Notes: generated from the letters alone by a model not told the origin. 64,000 nucleotides of DNA from Pseudomonas putida (GCF_003228315.1 NZ_CP029693.1:4825501-4889500); one strand, 5' to 3'. Counted from the stretch's first letter, positions 42,730-51,735 are shown. Translations and numbers: made by a program.

Positions 42730-44346
42730 TTACGCGGGCACGGCGTGCACGCGGTTGCGCCCGGCCGCCTTGGCCCGATACAGCGCCTCATCCGCCTGGC
42801 TGGCCATCAGCAGGCTGTCGGTTTCATCGCACAGTTCAACCACCCCGGCGCTGAAGGTGCACCACAGATCCTCCGGCTGTGCGGGGTAGTGGATCTCGGC
42901 AAAACGCTGGCGGATTTCATCCAGCACGTTGTGGGCCGCCTCGATGTCGGTGTCGGGCATGACGATGGCGAACTCCTCGCCACCGTAGCGGCCGATGAAG
43001 TCGGTCTTGCGCAGCCGTTGTTTCAGGAACAATGCCAGGCTCTTGATCACCCGGTCACCCATGGGGTGGCCGTGGCTGTCGTTGACCCGCTTGAAGTGAT
43101 CGATGTCGAGCATGGCAAAGCTCAGCGGCTTGTTCTCGCGACGGGCGCGGAACGAGCAGTCCTCGAGCAATTGCAGAATGTGGGTGTGGTTGTACAGGCC
43201 GGTGAGGCTGTCGCGGACCATCCGCGCCTTCAGGTTGCGCGCCCGCGCCGCACGGTTGCGCACGGTGGTGATCAGGTGCCGGGGCTTGATCGGCTTGGTC
43301 AGGAAGTCGTCGCCGCCTTCGCTCATGGCATCGAGTTGCTTGTCCAGGTCGTCCTCGGCCGACAGGTAAATGATCGGCACGCTGACATAGCGGTCATTGT
43401 GGCGGATCACTTTGGCCAGCTCGGTACCGGTGCAGGCCGGCATGTACATGTCGAGGATGATCAGGTCCGGCTGGAAGTCCGCCAGCTCGGCCATGGCCTG
43501 GATCGGCTCGATCAGGGTGCAGGTGACGATCCCGGCACTATTAAGCAGGCGCTCGGTGTGCAGGGCCTGGGCGCGGGAGTCGTCGATGATCAGGACTTTA
43601 TAGGGTTCGTACTGGGCGGCGCAGGTCAGGACTTCGATTTTTTCCAGCAGGCTCGACGCTTCGAGGGTGCCGGTGAGGAACTCCTGGCCACCGGCGCGCA
43701 CGGCGGCCAGGCGGGTCGGGGTGTCCGTTTCATGCAGGCTGAAAAACAGCAGCGGCAACCGTTGATCCAGGCCTTCCTGGGCTTCGGCGGCCAGCTTCAG
43801 GCCGATACCGGGGCCGCTGAAGTCCACGTCCATGACAATCGCCGCCGGCAAGCGCTCGACCATCGAGGAGCGGAATGCCGAAACGCTGTCCAGGGCCTGG
43901 GCGCTGAGGCCGAAGAATTCCAGTTGCTTGGCCAGGCGCTCGGCACGGTCGTGGTCCTGCAACATGACGTAGATCGGCTTGCGCAACGGCGGCAGAAAGG
44001 TTTGATCAAGCTGATCGCCATGCCGCAGGCCGGTGCGCGACAGGCGCTGCATCAAGCGGTTGAGATCGGTGATCAGGTCGCTGTTCAGGCGCCCGCGATT
44101 GGCGTCCACAGCCTCCAGCGACAGGCTGATCTGGCGAGCCAGCTGGATGTGTTCCGGCTGTTCGAATCGCTCGGCGAACCGCAGCAGGCGCAGGTTGGCC
44201 TCGCTCAGTTCCGACAGATCATTGGTCGACCACTCGCTGCGTTGCAGGCGCTGCCATATCTCAAGTATCTGACGTGCCTGATGAATTACCCGCTGGGCAA
44301 AGTGGTGCTTGAGGCGCTCGCGGCTGGGATCTTCTGGCTCGGTCAT
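42730..44346 (-). CDS. gcbA: Diguanylate cyclase GcbA
   Basis: Makes cyclic di-GMP; GcbA promotes initial surface attachment in P. fluorescens and P. aeruginosa. The 538 residues comprise an N-terminal helical domain (about 1-125), a first receiver-like domain (about 128-240) which has VMDVDFSG but FLTGT in place of the usual lysine, a complete second receiver (about 248-370, with LIIDDS, IILDMYMPACTG and FLTKP), and a GGDEF domain (about 375-535) with active-site GGEEF and inhibitory site RKTD five residues before the RYGGEEF strand. The context beside the MCP and DUF2333 is that of PA4843. Confidence 0.93.
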   Translation of the reverse strand: MTEPEDPSRERLKHHFAQRVIHQARQILEIWQRLQRSEWSTNDLSELSEANLRLLRFAERFEQPEHIQLARQISLSLEAVDANRGRLNSDLITDLNRLMQRLSRTGLRHGDQLDQTFLPPLRKPIYVMLQDHDRAERLAKQLEFFGLSAQALDSVSAFRSSMVERLPAAIVMDVDFSGPGIGLKLAAEAQEGLDQRLPLLFFSLHETDTPTRLAAVRAGGQEFLTGTLEASSLLEKIEVLTCAAQYEPYKVLIIDDSRAQALHTERLLNSAGIVTCTLIEPIQAMAELADFQPDLIILDMYMPACTGTELAKVIRHNDRYVSVPIIYLSAEDDLDKQLDAMSEGGDDFLTKPIKPRHLITTVRNRAARARNLKARMVRDSLTGLYNHTHILQLLEDCSFRARRENKPLSFAMLDIDHFKRVNDSHGHPMGDRVIKSLALFLKQRLRKTDFIGRYGGEEFAIVMPDTDIEAAHNVLDEIRQRFAEIHYPAQPEDLWCTFSAGVVELCDETDSLLMASQADEALYRAKAAGRNRVHAVPA

Positions 44347-44911
44347 ATCCTGACTACTAGTTAGGGGGCACGCTGAGGTCGACTGGTGGCTCTATGCTAG
44401 CATCTCTTTTCAATTGCATGAGTGTCGTACGTCAATAATCTGCGTGGCGGGCGCATTCAGTTTGTGACCGATTGGTCTGTAATTGGCTGTCTATTCTTGG
44501 TAAAGGCCTGTATTTCGGGCTTCTTATGGTTTTTCCCATGGGCGCGTGACGACTCTATCCAGCATGACGAGTTGAGATATCGGCTTGAATGTATTGAGGA
44601 TTTCTTGAATGAGGGGGTATAGGGGAATCCCTTAGAGGTAAATTGCCTTTCTGTAGGAGCGAGCCTGCTCGCGATGGTCGTCAACGATGACGCGGGCTGT
44701 CTGATGCCCCGTGGTGTCGGATCGTCCATCGCGAGCAGGCTCGCTCCCACAGAGGGACAGGCTTCGCCGGCGGTTACCGAGCGTGTGGTCTATTTCCATC
44801 CATCGGGAAGCTTATTTCCGACATGATCCCAACGGCGGGTGCCGGGCCAAGGCACGTTGTTGTATGGTTGTGGTCGAACCGTTGAACCCAAGAGCTTGAA
44901 AGGAAATCGCC
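44347..44911. other. 565-bp intergenic region with a doubtful small reading frame
   Basis: The stretch between gcbA and the DUF2333 gene is clearly AT-richer than its surroundings from about 44390 to 44640. It holds a possible plus-strand frame at 44422-44622 (GTG start, 66 residues, with a hydrophobic VIGCLFLVKACISGFLWFF), without a good ribosome binding site, and a REP doublet at 44651-44752. The outward promoters of gcbA and the DUF2333 gene must also lie here. Confidence 0.45.
44651..44752. repeat. REP doublet with long spacer (copy 1 of 3)
   Basis: Inward-facing REP units of the GAGCGAGCCTGCTCGCGATGG class. The spacer of about 50 bp begins TCGTCAACGATGACGCGGGC and continues CTGTCTGATG. 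The doublets at 46636 and 56114 have related spacers. Confidence 0.92.
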
Positions 44912-45979
44912 ATGCTGGACTGGAAGAACCGCGCCGGTAGCGCGCCCGAACGTGCCGCCGAACCGAAATCGGCTACCCGCAGTCACCTGGGCGGCCTGGT
45001 GTTCAGCCGGGCGCTGGCCACGCTGGTCGGTATCTACCTGCTGGTGACCATTGCCCTGGGCTGGTACTGGAGTGAGGAGCCGGCACTGTTCCCGGTTCAG
45101 CAAAACGCCCAGATGGCCGCCGAGAAGGAAGGCAAGCAGATGGTGGTCGGCTACACCACTGTTGAAACCCTCAAGACGGTTGTCGGCACCTTGCTGAACA
45201 AGCCAGGCGGCTACATTTCCAATGACCGTTTCCCCCCGGGCCTGTGGATGGATAACACGCCGAGTTGGGAATATGGCGTACTGGTCCAGGTCCGTGACCT
45301 GACCCGCGCCATGCGCAAAGACTTCGCCCGCTCGCAATCGCAGTCGGCCGAAGACGCCGATCTGGCCAAGGCCGAGCCGCGTTTCAACTTCGACAACAAA
45401 AGCTGGGTGCTGCCGTCCAGTGAGTCCGAGTACCAGGAAGGCATCAACTCCCTGAGCCGTTATCAGGCGCGTCTGTCCGATCCTAATCAGAAGACCGCGC
45501 TGTTCTATGCCCGTGCCGACAACCTGAACAACTGGCTGGGTGACGTCGGCACACGCCTGGGTTCGCTGTCGCAACGGCTGTCGGCCAGCGTCGGTCGGGT
45601 CAAGCTCAACACTGCGTTGAAGACTGAGGTCGTGGCACCGGGTGTGGCGCCGCAGGTCGATGAGGAAATCGTCGAGACCCCATGGATGCAGATCGATAAC
45701 GTGTTCTACGAAGCCCGCGGCCAGGCCTGGGCCTTGTCCCATCTGCTGCGTGCCATCGAGGTCGACTTCGCCGACGTGCTGGCCAAGAAGAACGCCACCG
45801 TCAGCGTGCGCCAGATCATTCGTGAGCTGGAGGCGTCCCAGGAGCCGGTGTGGAGTCCGATGATCCTCAACGGCAGCGGTTTCGGCGTGCTGGCCAACCA
45901 CTCGCTGGTCATGGCCAACTACATTTCCCGGGCCAACGCGGCGGTGATCGATTTGCGTCAACTGCTGAATCAGGGCTGA
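44912..45979 (+). CDS. DUF2333 family protein
   Basis: A 355-residue inner-membrane protein of unknown function with a single N-terminal membrane segment (ALATLVGIYLLVTIALGWYW, about residues 37-56) and a large soluble part that should face the periplasm. The ATG at 44912 has AAAGGA upstream. It lies 3 bp before the Nudix gene. The position beside gcbA, and the same neighbourhood in P. aeruginosa (PA4842), is conserved. Confidence 0.9.
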   Translation: MLDWKNRAGSAPERAAEPKSATRSHLGGLVFSRALATLVGIYLLVTIALGWYWSEEPALFPVQQNAQMAAEKEGKQMVVGYTTVETLKTVVGTLLNKPGGYISNDRFPPGLWMDNTPSWEYGVLVQVRDLTRAMRKDFARSQSQSAEDADLAKAEPRFNFDNKSWVLPSSESEYQEGINSLSRYQARLSDPNQKTALFYARADNLNNWLGDVGTRLGSLSQRLSASVGRVKLNTALKTEVVAPGVAPQVDEEIVETPWMQIDNVFYEARGQAWALSHLLRAIEVDFADVLAKKNATVSVRQIIRELEASQEPVWSPMILNGSGFGVLANHSLVMANYISRANAAVIDLRQLLNQG

Positions 45980-45982
45980 GTC

Positions 45983-46552
45983 ATGGTCGACAGTTCCAGC
46001 GACAACCTGCGCGAGGCCGCCCATCGGGCGGCGTCCGACGCGGAGCAAATTGCCTGGGTCGACGAGCAGGACAACCTGCTCGGCGCGCTGGTGCGTTCCG
46101 AACTGCGCGAGCGCGGGCTGATCGGACGCGGTACCTACATCATGTTGTTCAACTCCGCCGGCGAGCTGTGCGTGCACCGGCGCACCCTGAGCAAGGCAAT
46201 CTATCCGGGGTATTGGGACGTGGCGGCGGGCGGCATGGTGCTCGCTACCGAAACCTACGCCGAATCGGCGGCCCGGGAGCTGGAAGAGGAACTGGGGGTA
46301 AGCGGTGTCGAGTTGACCGCCCATGACCACTTTTTCTTCGAGGACACCGGCAATCGCCTGTGGTGCTCGGCGTTTTCGGCGGTGTGGGACGGCCCATTGA
46401 TTCTGCAGCCGGAAGAGGTGCTGGAAGCGCGCTTTTTACCGGTGGAAGCAGTGCTGCGGGACATCCAGGAAAAGCCTTACTGCCCGGACTCTCTGGCCGC
46501 CTTGAAACGCTATCTGCGGTCTCGCGGCGAAGACGTCGCAAACACGCTATAA
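45983..46552 (+). CDS. Nudix hydrolase
   Basis: A 189-residue pyrophosphatase of unknown substrate, YfcD-like. The Nudix box is intact: GGMVLATETYAESAARELEE followed by ELGV, which places the catalytic REL-EE residues. An N-terminal extension (about 1-55) contains EQIAWVDEQDNLLGALVRSE, as in YfcD/isopentenyl-diphosphate isomerase-like relatives. It is coupled to the DUF2333 gene. Confidence 0.9.
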   Translation: MVDSSSDNLREAAHRAASDAEQIAWVDEQDNLLGALVRSELRERGLIGRGTYIMLFNSAGELCVHRRTLSKAIYPGYWDVAAGGMVLATETYAESAARELEEELGVSGVELTAHDHFFFEDTGNRLWCSAFSAVWDGPLILQPEEVLEARFLPVEAVLRDIQEKPYCPDSLAALKRYLRSRGEDVANTL

Positions 46553-46635
46553 ATTGGCGCCGATTGGCTCTTAGCAATCGGCGTTTTTGCCGTTACACTG
46601 CGCGACCTTTTCAAGCTGAACCGGTATTGCTGTTC

Positions 46636-46737
46636 CTGTAGGAGCGAGCATGCTCGCGATGGTCGCTAACGATGACGTGGGCTGTCTGAATGCCAACGTT
46701 GCCCCGACGTTCATCGCGAGCAGGCTCGCTCCTACAG
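46636..46737. repeat. REP doublet with long spacer (copy 2 of 3)
   Basis: Inward-facing REP units, with a spacer that includes TCGCTAACGATGACGTGGGC and CTGTCTGAATG, related to the doublets at 44651 and 56114. Apart from this the 332-bp stretch 46553-46884 holds a short GC-rich inverted repeat after the Nudix gene (GGCGCCGATTGGC and GCCAATCGGCG-like bases near 46555-46585) and the promoter region of yciH. Confidence 0.9.
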
Positions 46738-46884
46738 AAAAACGCGTTTTGTCCGATGGAATTACGCGTGTTTGGAACAAGCCTTGCCGTTTCAGTAGCG
46801 CTGCCCCTGCCTGAGTGGGGCTTCGCGGTCGATAGCCATCCCAAGTGCTGCGACCAGTCTTTGTCCTCCCATAGAGGATTGCCG

Positions 46885-47256
46885 GTGGCCAAAAAAGCCG
46901 CATCCTTCGCCGCCCTGGGCGGCCTGGTATTTTCCACCGACGCAGGTCGTCATTGCCCGGAATGCAGTAAACCGGTGGACGCCTGCATCTGCAAACAGAC
47001 CGTTATCCCTGCCGGCGACGGCATTGCTCGCGTGCGTCGCGAAAGCAAGGGCCGTGGCGGCAAGACGGTGACCACCATCACCGGCGTGCCGCTGGCTGAA
47101 GACGCGCTCAAGGAACTGGCGACCACGTTGAAGAAACGCTGTGGTACCGGTGGAGCGTTGAAAGACGGTGTCATCGAAATCCAGGGCGATCATGTCGAGC
47201 TACTCTTGGCAGAACTGATCAAGCTCGGTTTCAAGTCGAAGAAATCCGGCGGCTAG
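46885..47256 (+). CDS. yciH: SUI1/eIF1-like translation factor YciH
   Basis: A 123-residue protein of the SUI1 family, related to eukaryotic eIF1, with a weakly understood part in translation initiation fidelity. I chose the GTG at 46885 (V/MAKKAASFAALGGLVFS), with AGAGGA seven to twelve bases upstream. A zinc-ribbon-like CPECSKPVDACIC stands near residue 24; the SUI1 fold follows with RRESKGRGGKTVTTITGVP and LKKRCGTGGALKDGVIEIQGDH. An upstream in-frame ATG would read through the REP element. Confidence 0.93.
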   Translation: MAKKAASFAALGGLVFSTDAGRHCPECSKPVDACICKQTVIPAGDGIARVRRESKGRGGKTVTTITGVPLAEDALKELATTLKKRCGTGGALKDGVIEIQGDHVELLLAELIKLGFKSKKSGG

Positions 47257-47260
47257 CAGC

Positions 47261-47337
47261 CTCTGTGAAAACCACCTGTGACTTGATCCAGTCCTGAAAC
47301 CCTCAGGCCTGGCGTCGTCACCATGGTTTTCACAGAG
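47261..47337 (+). other. Long-range inverted repeat after yciH
   Basis: A perfect 14-bp inverted repeat, CTCTGTGAAAACCA (47261-47274) and TGGTTTTCACAGAG (47324-47337), encloses 49 bases with a smaller hairpin CCTGAAACCCTCAGG inside. It begins 5 bp after the yciH stop. No T-run follows. It could be an mRNA 3-prime structure or a small mobile palindrome. Confidence 0.6.
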
Positions 47338-47474
47338 CCTGTTCATGACCGGTTTCTAAACTCGTTGCGGTCGACGGGGTCTACTCCCTCGTTGATGAAC
47401 CGTCATTTTCATTCTTTAGACTGCGCCGGCCTGATTCCAGGCGACGCACCATGACTTCTTTATAGGGGACTTCG

Positions 47475-49388
47475 ATGTCCGTACGACGCACACGCAAAGA
47501 CGATGGCAGCCAATGGACAGTTGCGGACAGCCGCAGTGTTTACGGGATTCGCCATTGGGGGGCCGGGTATTTCGCGATCAATGACGCCGGTCGCGTCGAA
47601 GTTCGTCCGAACGGTCCGAGCAGCTCGCCCATCGACCTGTTCGAGCAAGTCGACCAACTGCGCAAAAGCGGTTTGTCCTTGCCGCTGCTGGTCCGTTTTC
47701 CCGACATCCTGCAAGACCGCGTGCGTCAACTGACTGGCGCGTTCGACGCCAACATCGAGCGTCTGGAGTACCAGAGCAAGTACACGGCGCTGTACCCGAT
47801 CAAGGTGAACCAGCAGGAAGCGGTGATCGAAAACATCATCGCCACGCAGAACGTTTCCATTGGCCTGGAAGCCGGTTCCAAGCCGGAATTGCTGGCGGTG
47901 CTGGCACTGGCGCCGAAGGGCGGCACCATTGTCTGCAACGGTTACAAGGACCGCGAGTTCATCCGCCTGGCGCTGATGGGCCAGAAGCTCGGCCACAACG
48001 TCTTCATCGTGATCGAGAAAGAATCCGAAGTCGGCCTGGTGATCGAAGAAGCCGCTTCGCTCAAGGTCAAGCCACAAGTCGGCCTGCGCGTGCGCCTGTC
48101 GTCCCTGGCTTCGTCGAAGTGGGCGGACACCGGTGGCGAGAAATCCAAGTTCGGTCTGTCGGCCGCGCAACTGCTGTCGGTGGTCGAGCGTTTCCGCGCG
48201 GCGGGCCTGGATCAGGGCATCCGCCTGCTGCACTTCCACATGGGTTCGCAGATCGCCAACCTGGCGGACTACCAGCACGGCTTCAAGGAAGCGATCCGTT
48301 ACTACGGCGAATTGCGCAACCTCGGCCTGCCGGTGGACCACATCGACGTCGGTGGCGGCCTGGGCGTGGACTACGACGGCACGCACTCGCGTAACGCCAG
48401 TTCGATCAACTACGACATGGACGATTACGCCGGTGTCGTGGTCGGAATGCTCAAGGAGTTCTGCGACGCGCAGAGCCTGCCGCACCCGAACATCTTCTCC
48501 GAAAGCGGCCGCTCCCTGACCGCGCACCACGCGATGCTGGTGGTGCAGGTGACCGACGTCGAGAAGCACAACGACGAAGTGCCGCAGATCGAGAACAAGG
48601 ACGCGCTGCCGGAAACCGTGCAGTGGCTGGTGGACCTGCTGGGTCCGACCGATATCGAGATGGTCACCGAAACCTACTGGCGCGCCACGCACTACATGAG
48701 CGATGTCGCCGCCCAGTACGCCGATGGCAAGCTGACCCTGGCCGAAAAAGCCCTGGCCGAACAATGCTACTTCGCCGTGTGCCGTCGCCTGCACAACTCG
48801 CTGAAGGCGCGCCAGCGTTCGCACCGTCAGGTGCTGGACGAACTCAACGACAAGCTGGCCGACAAGTACATCTGCAACTTCTCGGTATTCCAGAGCCTGC
48901 CGGATACCTGGGCCATCGACCAGGTCCTGCCGATCATCCCGCTGCATCGCCTCGACGAAGAGCCGATGCGCCGCGCCGTGCTGCAAGACCTGACCTGCGA
49001 CTCCGACGGCAAGATCAATCAGTACGTCGACGAGCAGAGCATCGAGACCAGTCTGCCGGTGCACGCGCTGAACGAAGGTGAGGATTACCTGCTGGGTGTG
49101 TTCCTGGTCGGTGCCTACCAGGAAATCCTGGGTGACATGCACAACCTGTTTGGTGACACCGACTCGGTGAACATCTACCAGAACGCCGATGGCAGCGTTT
49201 ACCACGCCGGCATCGAAACCCACGACACCATCGAAGACATGCTGCGCTACGTGCACCTGTCGCCCGAGGAGCTGATGACCCACTACCGCGACAAGTGCGC
49301 CAGTGCCCGCATCAGCGCCACCGAGCGCACGCAGTTCCTCGATGCCTTGCGCCTGGGTCTGACCCGTTCTTCTTACCTGTCTTCCTGA
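47475..49388 (+). CDS. speA: Biosynthetic arginine decarboxylase
   Basis: PLP enzyme that turns arginine into agmatine, the first step of one putrescine route. The 637-residue length is as usual for SpeA. The PLP-binding lysine stands in YPIKVNQQEAVI near residue 113, and the motifs LHFHMGSQI and HIDVGGGLGVDYDG (phosphate-binding glycines) are present. SGRSLTAHHAMLV and the C-terminal NADGSVYHAGIETHDTIEDM, with its active-site region, are intact. The ribosome binding site is AGGGGA. No other polyamine genes are adjacent. Confidence 0.97.
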   Translation: MSVRRTRKDDGSQWTVADSRSVYGIRHWGAGYFAINDAGRVEVRPNGPSSSPIDLFEQVDQLRKSGLSLPLLVRFPDILQDRVRQLTGAFDANIERLEYQSKYTALYPIKVNQQEAVIENIIATQNVSIGLEAGSKPELLAVLALAPKGGTIVCNGYKDREFIRLALMGQKLGHNVFIVIEKESEVGLVIEEAASLKVKPQVGLRVRLSSLASSKWADTGGEKSKFGLSAAQLLSVVERFRAAGLDQGIRLLHFHMGSQIANLADYQHGFKEAIRYYGELRNLGLPVDHIDVGGGLGVDYDGTHSRNASSINYDMDDYAGVVVGMLKEFCDAQSLPHPNIFSESGRSLTAHHAMLVVQVTDVEKHNDEVPQIENKDALPETVQWLVDLLGPTDIEMVTETYWRATHYMSDVAAQYADGKLTLAEKALAEQCYFAVCRRLHNSLKARQRSHRQVLDELNDKLADKYICNFSVFQSLPDTWAIDQVLPIIPLHRLDEEPMRRAVLQDLTCDSDGKINQYVDEQSIETSLPVHALNEGEDYLLGVFLVGAYQEILGDMHNLFGDTDSVNIYQNADGSVYHAGIETHDTIEDMLRYVHLSPEELMTHYRDKCASARISATERTQFLDALRLGLTRSSYLSS

Positions 49389-49403
49389 GGTAAGTCCTGC
49401 TCC

Positions 49404-49458
49404 CATCAGGTTGTCTGAAAATGTACCGAAAGCCTCGGAATTTTCAGATGACCTGGTG
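49404..49458 (+). terminator. Imperfect hairpin after speA
   Basis: CATCAGGTTGTCTGAAAAT pairs with ATTTTCAGATGACCTGGTG, 16 of 19 positions matching, around a 17-base loop, 16 bp after the speA stop. A short T-run (TTTTTT) follows about 14 bp later. It probably ends or protects the speA message. Confidence 0.55.
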
Positions 49459-49619
49459 AGGCAATTCTCTTTTTTCCAGCGAATCGAACTACGTCCTCGG
49501 CTATTTCGGGAATTCGTCCTCTTTTCGCGTAGGTCATTTCCCAAGTTGTATTTCCCCTCTCTACTCGGCCATGCCTCTCGGCGAGAATTCCCGGCCGCCC
49601 CTCCCGTAGAGAATCGCCC

Positions 49620-50933
49620 ATGTTCGATCCAGTCAACGAACCGCCTTTTCGTCTGGACGTAGCAGGCCTGTCCGACGCCTTCGAGGTCCTGGCTTTTACC
49701 GGAAGAGAAGCGATCAGCGAGCCCTTCGCGTTTGAAGTGGATTTGTTGATCAATGACACCACGATCGACCTCGCCAGCCTTTTATACCGTTCGGCCAGTC
49801 TGCACTTCGGGCCGGCGGGGAACAGCGTTCACGGGCAACTGCACGAACTGTTTCAGCGTGACCACCACTCGAAAGTCAGGCTTTGCCATGTGCGCCTGAG
49901 GCCGAAACTGGCGTGTTTGGCCCAACGTTTCAATCAACGCATCTTCAGCGGCCGTTCAGTGCCGCAAATCCTCGACAAGGTACTCAGGCAGCACGGGATC
50001 GCCGGCCACGAACGGCGTTTCGAATTGAGCGGTCAATACCCCCCTCGGGACTTCTGCACGCAGTACCGCGAATCCGACCTGCAGTTTCTTCAGCGCCTGT
50101 GTGCCCGGGAGCGCATTCACTACCATTTTGAACATCGGGCCGCCGGGCACTGCGTCGTGTTCTCCGATCGAAAGGGGCCGTTTCGAGTAGGGGACCTGAC
50201 GCTGTTCAGGCCCGAGGATGAGCTACCGGCAGTGCGTCGTTTCGAAGTTCGACACGGTGCCGACAGCGAATACCCGCAAGCCAATGCTTACTCGGACCTG
50301 GCGACCTTGCGCAGCGGCCAGTCGATGGCGTTGTCCGGTCACCCGATTGCCGAGTGCAATCAGCAATGGCTGCTGACCCATGTGGAGCATCAGGGTCGCC
50401 AGGACCTGTCGATCCCTTACTGCAATCAGGTGCGGGCGGTGCACGGGACAGCGCCGTTTGCATCAGCCCCGAGCCCGGCGCGGCCGGCCATGCACAGTCT
50501 GCAACGGGCGTGGGTGGTGAGCGTTGACGAGCCGCAACCCGCCCGGTCGCGCCCGGTCGCGGTGCAGTTCGATTGGCTGTATGAGGGCGAGGGCGCGGCG
50601 CCAAGTCATTGCTGGTTGCCTTTGGCGTCGCCGCTTCAAGCAGCAGGTGCTGCGCCGCTGCGTGAAGGCACACCAGTGCTGGTGAGCTTTATCGACGGTG
50701 ACCCGGATCAGCCGTTGATCACCGCGATCCTTCACCAGCCGGCACCGCTTGAAGAGGCGCAGCCGCCGTCAACGGAACACTGCCCGCCTGAAGCGTTGCA
50801 GGACTGGCTGCATTCGGGGCAACCATTGCTGATGTTGTGCCTGCTGCCTGGCGGGGGCAGTTTCAATGACTGTGATCAGGCGATCTGTACCTGTCGGGTA
50901 GCGATGCGGCTTGACCGGAGCGGTGCAGCGTGA
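49620..50933 (+). CDS. Short VgrG/Pvc8-family spike protein
   Basis: A 437-residue protein related to the spike of type VI secretion systems or other contractile injection systems. The gp27-like region takes up about residues 1-330, with YRESDLQFLQRLCARERIHYHFEH as a landmark here cut to its parts YRESDLQFLQRL and RIHYHFEH, and the gp5 OB-fold lies around 335-400 (PVAVQFDWLYEGEG, SFIDGDPDQPLITAILH). The long C-terminal beta-helix and its repeats, normally bringing VgrG to 600 residues and more, are missing; instead it ends with a short Cys-containing stretch, SFNDCDQAICTCR. A DUF4123 gene overlaps its end. No other secretion genes are nearby. Confidence 0.85.
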   Translation: MFDPVNEPPFRLDVAGLSDAFEVLAFTGREAISEPFAFEVDLLINDTTIDLASLLYRSASLHFGPAGNSVHGQLHELFQRDHHSKVRLCHVRLRPKLACLAQRFNQRIFSGRSVPQILDKVLRQHGIAGHERRFELSGQYPPRDFCTQYRESDLQFLQRLCARERIHYHFEHRAAGHCVVFSDRKGPFRVGDLTLFRPEDELPAVRRFEVRHGADSEYPQANAYSDLATLRSGQSMALSGHPIAECNQQWLLTHVEHQGRQDLSIPYCNQVRAVHGTAPFASAPSPARPAMHSLQRAWVVSVDEPQPARSRPVAVQFDWLYEGEGAAPSHCWLPLASPLQAAGAAPLREGTPVLVSFIDGDPDQPLITAILHQPAPLEEAQPPSTEHCPPEALQDWLHSGQPLLMLCLLPGGGSFNDCDQAICTCRVAMRLDRSGAA

Positions 50934-51724
50934 GGGCGGTGTACGCGGCCGATGTGCCGCCGCGCTGGTTGCTGCTGGATGTGCCGGGCGCAGCGCAAGC
51001 GGGTGCAATGTTGAGACAACAGGTCGACCCGACTCATTGCTACCGCCTGTTCGAAGGCACCGAATGGCATGCCCTGCGTGAACAGGGGCCGGTGCTGGTC
51101 AACCTGCTCACCTGTCCAATGCTGGCTGATGCCTGCCAGCGTGATGCGCAGCACTGGCGCGGTTTGCTGCTGATCAGTGAAGCGCCTGCGTCGATGCTGC
51201 TGGCGCACCTGCGGCGCATGCTCACCGTCAGTTTCGATCTGCATCATCGAGCCTTGTTGAGCTACTACAGCCCGCAGACCGCCAGTTATTTTTTCGATGC
51301 CTGTGACGCTGTCGAGCTGAGTCGCTGGATGGGGCCGATCAAGCAGATGCGCTGGTTTGGCGGTACCTGGGCAGACCGCGCGGCGGGTTATCAGGGCTGG
51401 CAGATGTTGCTCAATCCGGGGCTGGCCGTCAGTCCCCTGGCCGTCGAAGAAACCCTCAGCCAACGGCAGCGGGAAAAGCTGCAAACCTGCCTGCTGGAGC
51501 AATATGCCTGGCACTGGAGCCGGTCCACCTCCACCGATTACGCCCGGCTCTGGACCCATTTGCAGGAGGGCCTGGCGCTGGGTTTCAGCGAACGCCCGGT
51601 GCTCGATGGCTGGTTGTGCTTGCGCCTGCGCCACCCCGATGCGGTAGCTGCGCAACCCTCGGGGCGAACCCAGCAGGAGCGGCTCGACTGTTTGCGCAAC
51701 CGCTGGCAGAGCAATAAGCCTTGA
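50930..51724 (+). CDS. DUF4123 adaptor/chaperone protein
   Basis: A 264-residue DUF4123 protein; family members (Tap-1/TEC) load a particular effector onto VgrG. Landmarks are the N-terminal WLLLDVPG... and LVNL stretches, the central HLRRMLTVSFDLHHRALLSYYSP region and FDACDAVELSRWMGPIKQM. It starts with GTG at 50930 in the overlap GTGA with the vgrG stop, so the pair is translationally coupled. An effector gene would be expected next, but a convergent MATE gene follows 11 bp later. Confidence 0.85.
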   Translation: MRAVYAADVPPRWLLLDVPGAAQAGAMLRQQVDPTHCYRLFEGTEWHALREQGPVLVNLLTCPMLADACQRDAQHWRGLLLISEAPASMLLAHLRRMLTVSFDLHHRALLSYYSPQTASYFFDACDAVELSRWMGPIKQMRWFGGTWADRAAGYQGWQMLLNPGLAVSPLAVEETLSQRQREKLQTCLLEQYAWHWSRSTSTDYARLWTHLQEGLALGFSERPVLDGWLCLRLRHPDAVAAQPSGRTQQERLDCLRNRWQSNKP

Positions 51725-51735
51725 GCACTGGCGAT

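Noticed and set aside
46690..46884. Upstream ATG start for yciH
   Set aside because: The extra residues read through a REP unit; the GTG at 46885 has a good ribosome binding site and gives the family N-terminus.
47460..49544. 694-residue minus-strand frame opposite speA
   Set aside because: It covers the well-conserved speA gene exactly and shows only repetitive composition typical for antisense frames in GC-rich genes.
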